A DNA stretch of 64,000 bases from positions 434,001-498,000 of the forward strand of contig WOFQ01000016.1 in NCBI GenBank assembly GCA_012184525.1, written 5' to 3'. The notes beneath the pieces are model-generated. The model made no database searches. It had not been told where the DNA came from and was given only the letters and a program-made list of their open reading frames with translations. A program made the translations under genes and the position numbers. This document shows, piece by piece, positions 33,601 through 44,377 of the stretch. Position 1 is the first letter of the stretch. Each line of letters opens with the position of its first letter. Origin of the DNA: Xenoacremonium recifei. Lineage: Eukaryota > Ascomycota > Sordariomycetes > Hypocreales > Nectriaceae.

Positions 33601-36600
33601 CTCTTCGCTCTCATCCTCAGGCTTGGTCTCGGTCTCAGGGGACTCCTTGGCCAATTCTGCTTCCGCTGCTACGAGATCCTCGTGTTCATCGTCACAGACT
33701 GAATCGGAATCAACTTCACGTTTGCTGGATTCGTCCGCAACTTCCGGCACGTTTTCAGGTGCTTTTGGAGCAGGCTCGTCCTCCGCATCAGACACTGAAT
33801 CTTTCTCCTGAAGTTCTGAAGGCTTATCGTCAGTCGGCTCCACTGGACCTGGTGCATCATCCTCTTCGCCGCCGGGAGCAACTTCTTCAGCGCTGGAGTC
33901 TGAGGGCTGTGGTTCCTCGGCCCCCGTAGCATCGGCATTTGCCTCGTCCTTAGGCACATCCGAGTCCTGTTCAGGCTGAGTGACCACTTCTTCTACCTCA
34001 GGTGGTGCCATGCTCTCGGCTGGGGGTTCAGAATCAGTGACAGAATCCTTTACGGCTTCAGATGTAGTCTCTGCCGGTTTAGATTCATCCTCTGGTTCTG
34101 TGTCCTCGGCCGGAGCGTCCTTCTCCTCTGATTTCTCTTCTGTAGCAGAATCCTCTGCAGCGGGCGGATGTGAGATAGCCTCAGACTCGGCGTCGTTTTC
34201 AGGACTGTCGTGAGTCTCTGATTTAACGTCATCGGAAACGTCAGCAGGCTTGTCATCAGTTGCCGGGTCCGAAGCTGGGTCTTCTTTGCCATCTTCCGCG
34301 TCGTCTTTCGAGTTATCTGGTGAAGTGACTGCTTCTTCACTCGGTTGCTCCGCCTCTGGTGCCGCTTCCTCTTTCAGAGCTGGGGCATCTTCAGCTTCCG
34401 CTTCCACTTTTGCGTCTTCCGTGGGTTCAGGAGTTGCTGGTGAATCTTCAGTCGCCTCCTTTTCTGTTACTTCGGCAGACTCCGCTGGTGCTTCATCCGT
34501 TGACTCTGGTGTATCTTTGCTTTCGGGTTTGGTTTCCACATCTTCCTTGGGAGACTCAGCTCCTGCCTTAGACTCTGCAACTGGTTGTGGAGAATCCGTC
34601 TCATCCACATCCTTCGTGGCTTCTGAGTCCTCAGCAGGCGGTACATTATCCACTGGAGATTCCTCAGATTCACCAGCTGGCTCTTCGTGGGGTTTCTCAT
34701 CCTCTTGGGAAGTTGAAGGTTCAGCAGGGGCCTCCTCAGGAACAGGCTCTTCTTCGTCCGCAGGAGTATCATCAACTTCGTCCTGTTTAGTATCGGCTGA
34801 GGCAGGTGCTTCTTCTGCTTCAGCAGGCTTCTCCTCCTTTGAAGCGATGTCGTCTTCGCCAGCGGGAGATTTCTCATCCTCTTTGGAGTCCCCGTCGCCT
34901 TTTGACTCATCTTCCCCTTCGAGATTTTCAACAGGCTTGTCACTCTCTTCTGTTGACTTCTCTGGAGGATCAGAAGTACCGTCTTCGGGGGGCTTGGCCT
35001 CGTCGACAGGCAGTGCGTCATCTGCAGCGGTGACCTCCTCGGTCGTTTTGACTTCCTTCTCAGCCTCTTCGGTCTCAGAAGGTTTTACGTCCTCAGCAGG
35101 CTTAGACTCGTCAGAAGATTTAGCCTTGTCATCAGAAGGGACCTCTTCTTTTGGTTCCTCTTCCGCAGGCTTAGCCTCCACTGCAGCATCCTCGGTCTCT
35201 GCAGCCTTGTCCTCTGCGGGCTTGTCCTCTTCTGTAGTAACAGGCGCTGGTTCTGCTTCTGCCGTAGGCTCGGCATCTTCCGTAGGCTCCTTGACTACTT
35301 CAGCAGACTCTTCTTCTTCAGCACGTTTCTCAGCTTCTAGAGGCTTCTCGTCGTCGGCCTTAGGCTCTGGTACTGGGGTCTCATCACCCGAGGGTTTGTC
35401 TTCAGCTGGAGGTTCCTCCTTGTTCTCAGCAGGAGTCTCCTCTGGTTCCGCAACAGGGGCTTCCTCCTGTAGATCTTTTGCCTCCACAGGTGCCACCTCT
35501 CCCTCAGGCTTGGACTCTTCAGCTGGCGGGGTGGATTCGGATTTCTCTTCCTCTACAGGTTTCTCCTCTGCAGGGGTGGCTTCAGCTGGTGCAGGTTGCT
35601 CTTCAGCGGGCTTGTCGTCTTCTGTCGATTTGGACTCCTCCTCGGCCTTTTCCGGCTCATCAGCGGGAGCAGCCTCAGCGGGAGCTTCCTCTTCGACAGG
35701 TTTGACTTCCTCTGCAGGTTTATCATCTGCTGCTGGAGCATCCTCTCCAGCTGGCTCAGCTTGCTCGACTGCTTTAGCTTCTTCTGAAGGTTTCTCATCT
35801 TCTACCGGCTTCTCCTCTTCGGCCGGAGGCGTCGATTCTGTAGCAGGGGCCTCCTCTGTTGCTTCGGGGGGTTCGACGGGAGCGGGATCTTCAGTAGAAG
35901 CTTCATCTTCACCAGCTTTTTCTCCTTCAGCAGGAGGAGGTGGGGGTGCGTCGTCTGAGGCTTTGGTGTCCTCAGCGGGAGGTGAATCTTCAGCTGCAGG
36001 TGGCGAGTCTTGTGCCGCTTTCTCTTCCTCAGCAGGGGCCTCTGGTTCAGGCGCAGGTTCGCTTTTGCCTCCATCCTGTTCTTCTGCTGGGGGAGCCGGG
36101 GGTGATGCGGGTGCCTCTTCTTCGGCAGATAAGGATTTGGACTTGGAAGATTTTGAATCGGCCTTCGCCGCCTTTGCTGCCTTCTCCTTCTTTTCCTTCT
36201 CTTTCTTGGCGGCTTTCTTTTCCTTCTTCTTATCCTTCTTGCTTTTGGCCTTCTTAGTTGGAGCAGCTGAGTCTTTGCTGTCGTCCTCTTCTTCCTTGTC
36301 CGCACTGTCTTCCGTTACGGCGACGTCCTCCTGAGTCTCGTCTGGTTTCGAGTCTTCGGGGGTCACGGCCTCATTGGTGTCTTTGTCGTCCTCCTGTTTT
36401 GCCTCTTCCTTGGGCTCTTCTGGGGCAACTTCGGCAGGATTCTCTTCTGGGGCTGCGTCCGGCGCGTCCTCAGAAGCTTCCTTTGGTTCCTCGGGAGCTG
36501 GAGCGGCTTCCTCGGGAGGAGAACCTGTCTCTTCCGGGGGAGTGGCTTCCTCCTCAGGAGCTGGAGCTGTCTCCTCGGAGGCCGGTTCTGGCTCCTCTGG

Positions 36601-37204
36601 AGCGGCTTTTGACTCCTCAGGGGCTGGCTCTGGCTTCTCTTCAGCTTCAGGCTTCTCTTCTGCCGCGGCCTCCTTTTCTTCTACTTCTTCCTCTTTGGAG
36701 GCTTCAGTAGGAGGGGGAGGCGGTGCTGGGGGAGTAGCTGGAGCCGCTTGTGCCTGATCTTTCTTGCCCTTCTTCTTCTTCTTTTTCTTCCCTGTCGTAG
36801 GCGCACTCCAATCATCTTCAGCCGGAGCTGTAGGAGGTGGTGGAGGAGGTGGATCTGGAGCTGCCACAGGGATTGGCATTGCATCCCCGTTCATTTTCTG
36901 TAGTTTCTCGAGCCTTCTTCGCTCCTTTTTTGACAATTTTGCTCCGGGCTGTGGTGCAGGGGGCCATTGGGACCACTCCTGGTTCTCTGGTGTCTCATCG
37001 CCTACATGGTAGTTAGTGAGGGATCTCAACGACGCAAGACTTTCCTTTCTCACCATTATTCTCTACTCCATCGGTTTTTTCTCCCTCCTCGTCAGAAAGC
37101 TGTGGCGCGGTATACGCGATATTGTCGAAATTTGAAAACTGCACGGATTGATAATCAATATTGGTCCATTGTGGACGATAACCGTTTCCACGTCTGGAAC
37201 TCAT
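24670..37204 (-). CDS. Giant acidic low-complexity protein (4160 residues), function unknown
   Basis: Two exons: 37054-37204 (MSSRRGNGYRPQW...) and 24670-37001, separated by a 52-nt intron with branch CTAAC and acceptor TGTAG; 4160 residues. Without exon 1 a frame starting in the intron would be read, but the splice keeps frame and gives a tyrosine-rich N-terminus with an acidic stretch, then LSKKERRRLEKLQK. Residues ~130-150 hold a polylysine run. Residues ~150-1790 are a repeat domain of Pro/Glu/Ala/Asp (PAEE, DKPAEE units). Residues ~1800-3300 stay acidic but more varied, with repeated HEPEHE-like parts. From ~3400 the chain turns basic (RRRHSHHSHHSSRSR, EEERRYKSRAE), with two short Ala/Val helices near 3450 and 3690, and ends GIKGAFKKLFSRS, an amphipathic tail. 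Size and composition recall leashin-type septal tethers, but I see no diagnostic leashin segment, so I do not name it. Confidence 0.85.
31738..31781 (-). other. Perfect-looking 44-nt intron inside the giant gene's long exon
   Basis: On the minus strand AAAAAAG|GTGAGAACC at 31781 and GATTTTCAG at 31738 form a donor and acceptor 44 bases apart. The length is not a multiple of three. Unspliced, the frame runs on for about 2370 residues; spliced, it would end after 11 new residues at a TAA. It coincides with the end of the first repeat domain (residue ~1791). See findings. Confidence 0.4.
32620..33170 (-). repeat. Tandem EGAPE repeats in the giant protein
   Basis: Three imperfect units start with EGAPE at about 33150, 32980 and 32796; starts are 171 and 183 bases apart (57 and 61 residues). 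Each unit continues with a Pro/Lys/Glu segment; the first two also share DQKPADEAPP or DPKPADEAPP. The DNA of the units is similar, which suggests duplication and not only shared composition. Confidence 0.7.
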
Positions 37205-40200
37205 ACTTTCTCGTCCTCCCTCGTCACTTCGGACATTATTTGCAAAGAAGAAAGAAATCACAAGGTGCGAGACCCGGGGAGGGACTTGTATTATCTTGCT
37301 CTATGCAGCTTCGCAGGGTCAGGCAATCGGGTAGCTGCAGTAATAGGGCGCCAAGTGGAACGCGAGATCTCTCGGGGGGTGGGCGTTTGGGGATGGTGGC
37401 AGAACACAGACGGGATAGAACACAGGCGAAAAAGGGAGGTGGCCGTCACGCGGCAAACAGCGCAGCAAAACGGGTGCGAAAGGCAAAGACGACGGTCAAC
37501 GGTGATTTGCGAGATGCAGGACTCGGATCATAACGGGCGAACGGGTGGGAGTCCGGCGAGCCTAGTTATTGACAGAGGCGACCGCGACCGGGCCCTGCCA
37601 TCATCTCCCAGGGCGACATGGGTCAGATTTTCGAGAGAACGGGCACGTCCCGTACCGGGATGCCAGCATGGCCCAGGATGGCCACGACAGGGCCACGACT
37701 CCGCGGCGGCTCCACGAATCCACGGGATGGGCAGCCATGCTAAGACCAAGACTAAGACGCGGGCCGTCCGGCGGCGGTCGACGTCGACTTCGAGATGAGA
37801 AGCATGCAGGCCCGACACAGCTAAAGCAGAGTCCCGGTGCCCGGCTCCCCAAACGCAGAGGACGGCCAGCAACGGGAGTCCACCCGTCTCAAGTGATCAG
37901 TGTCGTGCTCCGGCTCAATTGGTCCATGCAGGCCTGACTGGCGCCACGTCGCCGAGGGACGTTATTGGGCTCGAAGGCAAGGCCGTCATGGAGCCAGACG
38001 AGGCCGCATGAGGGATATCGCAGCCCAACATCGCCGATGGGACTGCCCTGCATAACGATTGACAGCACGTCGACAGGAGCACTGTTTGAGCCAAGCGCCT
38101 GGCCGTGATAAGACTCAGCCAGGGGAGAATTGGGCGGCGACAGATGTGTTGTCCGTCTTAGATGCCTGTGAGTATCCATCGCCTCGCTATCCGTAACAGT
38201 TGGGGCGGTGGTTTGCTTGGCTGGCTGGGCGCCCACGACTCCACGCCTCCACGACACCAAGCAGCGTCCACCCATCTGGACTTTTTTTTCTCCTCCCCAC
38301 GTCGACCGCCGTGGTCCGGCAGAGGCAAGAATGGTGGAATGGCACTCATCCGTCTCTCCTCGCTCTCCTTGCAGCCTCCACCACGGTTCTAGCGCCGAGT
38401 GTGGGCGTCGAAGAGGTCGCCTCGGTGGCTGGTTGGCTGGGCCGGTGTCAAACCCGTGCTTTGGCGCTGCAGTTGAGTGGTTTGTTTTCCCCAGACGTGC
38501 AACGTGGCTCGCCTCTACAGCCTCACCCGGCTGATCCATCATGCATCTCGACGTCGGGAGCCTTCGGGCATTGGGCCATCTTGTCTTGCCATGTCCCTCG
38601 GTGGGGTGATGTTATGTCAGTCTCATTGTCAATGTCTTGTCTCTCAGCGCCCGCTGGCAGTGTCTGGAGGACGGATGCAGTACAGCAGCAAGCTCGGGCC
38701 TGATGGGTTGCCCACGCCATCCTTCTTGTCCATCTTCAGAGGCAACGCAGGGTGCATCACTTCATGCAGCGAGATCGGCCGACTGCGTGGCATCCAGGCT
38801 GACAAAAGAGAGCCCTCCTGGACCAAACAACCCGAGCAAAAGTGAGGCTGTATTCTGCTCCCAGTCGTGTATATCTCCTGGCGTCAATGCATAATCGAAG
38901 CGAAGGGATTCGAGTGACGTCGGTTTACAGTCCGGCCCACCGCCGGCCGGGCCATCGTGGGGCAGGGCTTTGAGCGAGCTTGTCAAACTTGACCATCGTG
39001 TCGCGATGGAGCTGTGTTTCTGTCACCGCACATTCTGGTACAACAGGGTCATACCTCAGCAATGAACTCGCTTTCACCGCATACACTGATACTGGGAAAT
39101 TTCTAGATCCCGTTAGTAATAGAGGCTCCCGCTGTGGATCTTGACTCAGAGCAGCAGATAGCGAGGTTCCGAATTGGCGAGGAGACTCATAGCTCCTCAT
39201 CAGCGGTGAAGCCAGAGTGGGCTGGATGGAGAAAGAAGAAAACAACTCCAGCCCAAATATCTACATGGCTTTGATTAGGGCCCACGATGAGGGTACAGAA
39301 GTTGCCGAGCGTAGGAAAGGAAGTCGCATGCGAGAAGCGCCTTCCGTTTTACAACCCGCTTCTTTCTTTCCCTCAACCTCTCCTCCTTCCTCTCGACCTT
39401 CATTACTCTACCATTGCAGGAGATCGTGTCCGAACCCTAGACCAAGCTCGATGCGAAGTTCCGTGCAGGGCGTTTCCCTTGCATAAGTTATGAATCATCA
39501 TGTTTGCTTGGAATCTCGCGACCGCAAAGCATCTAGAAGATCTGCTGCACGAGTGTGCTTGCTGCACTTCTTGCATACTGTCGTAAATCCCGAGATGCAA
39601 CAGACGCGGGATTATGTGCATGGAAGGCCTGCCTGGCGACCTGCGTAGAAACCTGGATTTCGGGATGTGTCCATACGCAGAGCAACGCTCTCCGGAGATG
39701 CCATCCAGTCAAAAGCAACCTGTAAGTCGCCGCGGCGTGACACCTGGTCCCATCTGGGCCGATCCATCTCGACAGGACCTCGGTGCAGTATCGGCAAAAG
39801 CAAAGCGACGGTCTGAGCAACAATCGCTGAACTCCGTGTGAAACCATTTCCCAGGCAGTCTACTCTTTGCCTCCAGTCAAAGAAGCATTCCCCCGCACGT
39901 CAACCACAGTACTGCATGTATGCGGCGATACTCATGTGCCATTACCTGCCCGTAGCCGTCCAGATTATATTCAACGGGTAGCCATCATCATTTTCACGTA
40001 GACCATACCCTTCAAGGACCTCGCACACACGCCCAGATCGAACCACCACTTGCAGGATGTCTGGGGTAATACCTTCTGAAAACCCTGGTCCAATTTCCTG
40101 CACAAGTATCATAACACTACTAGATGGGGGATAACTCATTACCAGCTTCCCTGGTATCTCATTCATTACTTCTCATACTATTTTGCTTCTAAGCGGGATT

Positions 40201-40473
40201 TTGACCCCAAAATTCTGTCTGTCGACAGCAGCAAAGGTAAACGCGACTTCCACTACCTTACACCTAACTCTGTGCTTTCTCGAGCGGGGTCTTCATGGCC
40301 TCTCGCTAAGTAAAGAAGCCTAAATCCCGTAGATTGGCCCCTTCCTTCATGCCCAGCTTCGGCTCTTCGTATCTCTTCTGACCGTTGACCTGCGCTGGGC
40401 GCTGGGCATCCATCGAAGGATAGCGGTCGAGATTATTGAACTGAAGCGGACGAGTTCCGAACACGGGCCCTCC
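37205..40473. other. Gene-poor 3.3 kb between the giant gene and DBP5
   Basis: It should hold the giant gene's promoter (left) and the DBP5 3' UTR (right). Open frames up to ~217 codons occur but show no motif, membrane pattern or repeat. One small minus-strand frame at 39942-40166 is slightly more protein-like and is described under findings. No RNA gene or mobile element seen. Confidence 0.4.
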
Positions 40474-42070
40474 CTAAGCGGCCTTGTTCGGATTGTCGGT
40501 TGCACTGGGTGCATAAGCCGCCTGCGCTCTGTTCTTCTTGATAACCTCCTTCACACGCTCCTCAGCCTCATCCCAATCCTCCGTGTCAAGCTTAACCAGG
40601 TCGATTCCGTAGATTTCGGCGATCTGGCTCAGTGCGTCGTACGATTTCTTGTCGTAGACGAAGCTGATACTGACGCCCACACGGCCAAATCGACCAGTTC
40701 GTCCAATGCGGTGGAGGTATGTCTCGGCATCTGGCTCGGCATCGCCCCTTCCCTTCATGGGGATGTCGTAGTTGATGACCATAGACACGCTCGAAACGTC
40801 GATGCCTCGCGCCAAGACGTTGGTCGTGATGAGCACCTTGTTCTCGCCATTTCGGAACTTGGCCAGCAGATCGTCTCGCTCATTGCCATCAAAAGCAGCA
40901 TGAAGAGCGGAGACCTTATGGCCATCTGCAACCATTCGTCGCTGGATCTCGTTTGCGCTTTCTCGCGTCTGGCTTCCAGTTAGCCATATCATCAAGCCTA
41001 TAGTGAAGAAAGACGCGTACCTTGACGAAAATGACCGACTGTCCGATTGTCATGAGACCATAGAGCTTGCAAAGAATGTCGTACTTGGTGCTGTTGTCCG
41101 GGCAGTCGATGAACATTTGTGAAATTCCCTTAACTGTAAGCTCGCTACGCTGCAGTTTCAGGCTGTGTGCATTTGGAGCAAATTTTCCAGCGTAGCTCAT
41201 GACTTTGTCCGGGAACGTAGCGGAGAAGAGGAGGACCTGGATGCTCTTTGGTAGCATACTGCGTTGCATGTCAGCATCTCGAACTGGTCGATGACGTGCA
41301 AATTCCTTACTTCTTGACTCGCATGCACTGGTCACCCAGGCCTTGCTGATCCAACATGTTATCAGCTTCGTCAAGCACGAGAAGCTTCAGCTGTGACACG
41401 TCAAGCTGCCGTCTCCGAACGATGTCCATAACTGTTCCAGGTGTTCCAACAATGACACTAGCTCTGACTGGTTCACCTCGAGCGAGGGCACCGGGGATAG
41501 CAGCCGCCACCTTCAGATTCTGGATGAATCGGCCAATAGCATTGACAACACCTTCGATCTGACGGGCAAGCTCTCGGCTAGGAGCCAGGGCGAGAGCTTG
41601 TGGCTGGTCGGGTTTGCTGAAATCGACGCGAGAAAGGATTGCGGTGACGAAAGCGGCCGTCTTGCCAGTACCCGACTGGGACTGGGCAAGCATGTTTCGT
41701 GGGGGGTCGCTGAGCATCAGGGGCAACGATTTGCCCTGGACCTTGGAGGGCTTCAAGAAGTTCAAGGCCAGGAGACCTTTGAGGATATCCTCGGGACTAG
41801 TAACAAAGAAATGAGTCGACGAATGGACGACGCGATGATGAAGACTTACAGTCCAAGATCGTTCCAGGTAGTAGCGGAGTGAAATGGGGTAGCTGTGTTG
41901 TTCTGAAGATCGCTCAGGGAGACCTCGACATCCCATTCAGGCTCTTGGAGGCCAGAGCCTCCCAGCTCTTCGGGGGTGCCATCAACCTGGGTTGAGGCGG
42001 CGGTCGCCTCAGCGGGAGCATCAGCTGCCGCCTCGTTCGGGTTCGTGATGCGACTAGCGAGGTCGGCCAT
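40474..42070 (-). CDS. DBP5: DEAD-box ATP-dependent RNA helicase Dbp5 (DDX19)
   Basis: Helicase that remodels mRNPs on the cytoplasmic face of the nuclear pore during mRNA export, activated by Gle1-InsP6 in the family. Four exons on the minus strand: 41850-42070, 41311-41796, 41021-41258 and 40474-40968, total 479 residues. Motifs in order: Q-motif Gln94 (KPSKVQGKSLPLML), motif I AQSQSGTGKT (111-120), Ia PSRELARQ, Ib GTPGT, DEAD 216-219, SAT 248-250, TNVLARGIDV, and HRIGRTGRFGR. PSRELA, SQSGTGKT and NMLPKSIQVLLFSATFP together are typical of Dbp5 and not other DEAD-box proteins. The non-conserved N-terminus (1-65) is acidic and Ala-rich. The junctions split codons inside conserved motifs (WNDLGL-PEDI; RVKN-MLPK), confirming them. 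Three introns of 52-53 nt. Confidence 0.96.
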
Positions 42071-42769
42071 GATGGTTTCAGCTATCGCGAGGTCCTTTCA
42101 GTCCTTTGCGGTGTGCAGCAGTGGAGGAGGGAAGTCGAGACGAAGGTAAAGGACGATGGAGAAGGCGAAAGCAGCCTCAAGCGGTGGCTCGAGCTTGTCG
42201 TCGGAAGCTGCTACCTTAGTTTGTTTTGGCGCCTAATGAGGCAAGAACGAGGCTAACCGCAGAACTTCAATAAAGAATGGTGCAGGGAAAATAGGTGACA
42301 ATGAGAAATTATACAACACGTGGAGAGTAGAGACGGAGCCACCTGAGCTGCAACCGATCTTCGCTGTTTTGTGAAGAGATCAATCGTCCTCAATTGTGAG
42401 CGAAGGGGTCTTTAGAGGTCGCAGCCCGGATTTTTGGCGGGGTCCAATGGCGGCGCCTCCAAACTTTGGAGGGGCATCAGGAAGCTGCGGTCGAGCCCCC
42501 ACCTGCTTCCCGATGTCCAGGGGTGCAGGACTATCCCGACGATTACCCGGCGCAACCATTTGGTAATTAGCTTCAGTATTGAAGCTCAGCTCGCGTCTAC
42601 AATCTGACCCGATCTAATACAACGATCTAAGTGACGTTTTGAGGACCGCCACCCTTTTATTGCCCCGGCCTCAATCATTCAAAACTCCTTTCTCCACGAA
42701 TCCTCTGAAGACACCATAAACTGACCCGGACTTGGAGACTATCGAGGGGGACGAGACGTCAAGACTGCT
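42071..42769. promoter_or_regulatory. Shared divergent promoter region of DBP5 and the SPF45-type gene
   Basis: 699 bases between two start codons pointing away from each other. No third gene is seen. Both neighbours act in mRNA maturation, so common control is possible. No specific box is called. Confidence 0.5.
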
Positions 42770-44377
42770 ATGGCAGCTCCTCCACCACCACCACCTCCTC
42801 CTCGAGGAGGGTTATCACTCTACGAAAATCTCCTTGATCCCAATGACTCCTCTGCTCCAGCCACTATCTCCTCCGCCCCCGTACGATACGACCAAAACCA
42901 GAATCCTCCAGCAGAACCAGCTGCCAAGAAGGCTGTCAATCCAGCGCTGCTCTTTCAGCCCATCCGAAGACCACAAGTCAAGCAAAACAAGCCGAAACCG
43001 TCATTCCCTAAGGCTGTGCCTAAAACGACTGCTCCATCTACTGCCACTCCAGCAGTAGCGGCTCCTGTACAACCGAAGAGTACCCTCGCGGACTGGGCGG
43101 CGACGGAAGATGATGAATGGCGATATGGCACGGGCGAAAAGCGACAACGCGGAGGACGGAAGAAGAAGAAGAAGAAGCACGTTCAGGCTGAGACTGATTG
43201 GGACGAGCTTTACGATCCGGCCCGACCCACCAACGTGGAAGAGTATCTGCGGAGTGACGAGAAGGTGGAGGAAGTAAGAGAGTGGAAAGCGTTGCTATAT
43301 CGTCATCGGAGGAAGCGACAAGACAGCGATCTATCCAGTGATGGTGAGGAGGAAGCTGGGCACTTTACCTCGAGTATGTCTTCTTTACCGCTGGATCAGT
43401 TATACCGGGTGCTAACAAGAGCAGACCAATTCGCGCCCCCTCCATCCTACGCTGCCGTACCTCCACCACCACGATCACCACCAGCTCCCCCGCCAGATGA
43501 CAAGAGCGGCGAAGATGCTTTTGCTCGACGTTTAGCCATGTCACAGGGGCAAGCAACTCAAGCACCGCCTCCGCCATCACCATCACCTCCTCCCCCGCCG
43601 CCGCCACAACCAACCGACAGCGCGATCATATCCAAAGCACCTGTTCGCTACACTCAACCAACCGAGCAAAAAGACGACTACGACGAGATGGATTCTCCGC
43701 CGCCAATGCTCGGTCAACCCGAACCCTCCACCGACTCCGAGCCCAAGTCCAGCCGCCCAGGCCAAGCCGGCTTCGCCCACCGCCTCATGTCCAAGTACGG
43801 CTGGACCAAGGGCAGTGGACTCGGCGCCGACGAGTCAGGCATCGTAAACCCGCTGCGCGTCCAAGTCGAAAAGCGTCGCAAGCGAGCCGATGCCGACGGT
43901 GGTGGCTGGGCCGAACCTGGCGGCAAGGGCAAGATCCTGGGTGGCCGGCGCAAGGAGGAGAACACGGGCAAGTTTGGCACCATGAGCGAGGTCATCGTTC
44001 TGCAGAATATGTTGGAGAACTTGCCCGACCTGCAAGCTGAGATCGCCGATGGTCTGGGGCAAGAGATTGGCGAAGAGTGCGGCGAGAAGGTAAGTAGTCT
44101 CCCCTTCGCGCTGATTCAAACTGCTAACCCGACTTGCCAGTATGGTCGTGTAGAGAGGCTATACATCGAACAAGAGAGCCGCCAGGTATTCATCAAATTT
44201 ACGGATCAAGTGTCTGCGTTGCGGGTAAGTCCACTAAGAGTCTGCCTCATTCATCGTTGTCGAGCTAATCTCATTATGCAGGCTGTCAACGAATTAGATG
44301 GGCGCGTTTTCAACGGAAACGCTATTATACCAAAGTTCTACGAAACGGAGAAGTTCGAAAGAGGGGTATACAACTAG
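42770..44377 (+). CDS. SPF45/RBM17-type splicing factor (G-patch and UHM)
   Basis: Alternative-splicing factor of the SPF45/DRT111 family. I read exons 42770-43373, 43425-44089, 44141-44224 and 44282-44377, total 482 residues. The N-terminus is proline-rich (MAAPPPPPPPPRGG) with SLYENLLDP, a family hallmark, then LADWAATEDDEW and a polylysine run, and EYLRSDEKVEEVREWKALL. A G-patch lies at ~312-360 (AFAHRLMSKYGWTKGSGLG). The C-terminal U2AF-homology motif has YGRVERLYIEQES, VFIKFTDQVSALRAVNELDG and the RXF motif Arg459-Val-Phe461, which in the family binds tryptophan-containing ligands of SF3b155 and U2AF. All three introns (51, 51, 57 nt) are multiples of three with no stop, so the unspliced frame is open for 535 residues; clear donors, CTAAC branch sites (introns 1 and 2) and the uninterrupted UHM argue they are introns. 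Confidence 0.92.
   Translation: MAAPPPPPPPPRGGLSLYENLLDPNDSSAPATISSAPVRYDQNQNPPAEPAAKKAVNPALLFQPIRRPQVKQNKPKPSFPKAVPKTTAPSTATPAVAAPVQPKSTLADWAATEDDEWRYGTGEKRQRGGRKKKKKKHVQAETDWDELYDPARPTNVEEYLRSDEKVEEVREWKALLYRHRRKRQDSDLSSDGEEEAGHFTSSMSSLPLDQLYRVLTRADQFAPPPSYAAVPPPPRSPPAPPPDDKSGEDAFARRLAMSQGQATQAPPPPSPSPPPPPPPQPTDSAIISKAPVRYTQPTEQKDDYDEMDSPPPMLGQPEPSTDSEPKSSRPGQAGFAHRLMSKYGWTKGSGLGADESGIVNPLRVQVEKRRKRADADGGGWAEPGGKGKILGGRRKEENTGKFGTMSEVIVLQNMLENLPDLQAEIADGLGQEIGEECGEKVSSLPFALIQTANPTCQYGRVERLYIEQESRQVFIKFTDQVSALRVSPLRVCLIHRCRANLIMQAVNELDGRVFNGNAIIPKFYETEKFERGVYN

Noticed and set aside
31886..36334. Two long plus-strand open frames (641 and 694 codons) inside the giant gene
   Set aside because: They are Ser/Gly/Ala mirror images of the Glu/Pro/Ala codons on the other strand (GAG/GAA, GCN and CCN read in reverse rarely give stops). 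They start and end at no signals and have no motif.
37889..38542. 217-codon minus-strand frame upstream of the giant gene
   Set aside because: No motif, irregular composition rich in Arg, Trp, His and Pro, and similar frames occur on both strands of this GC-rich stretch.
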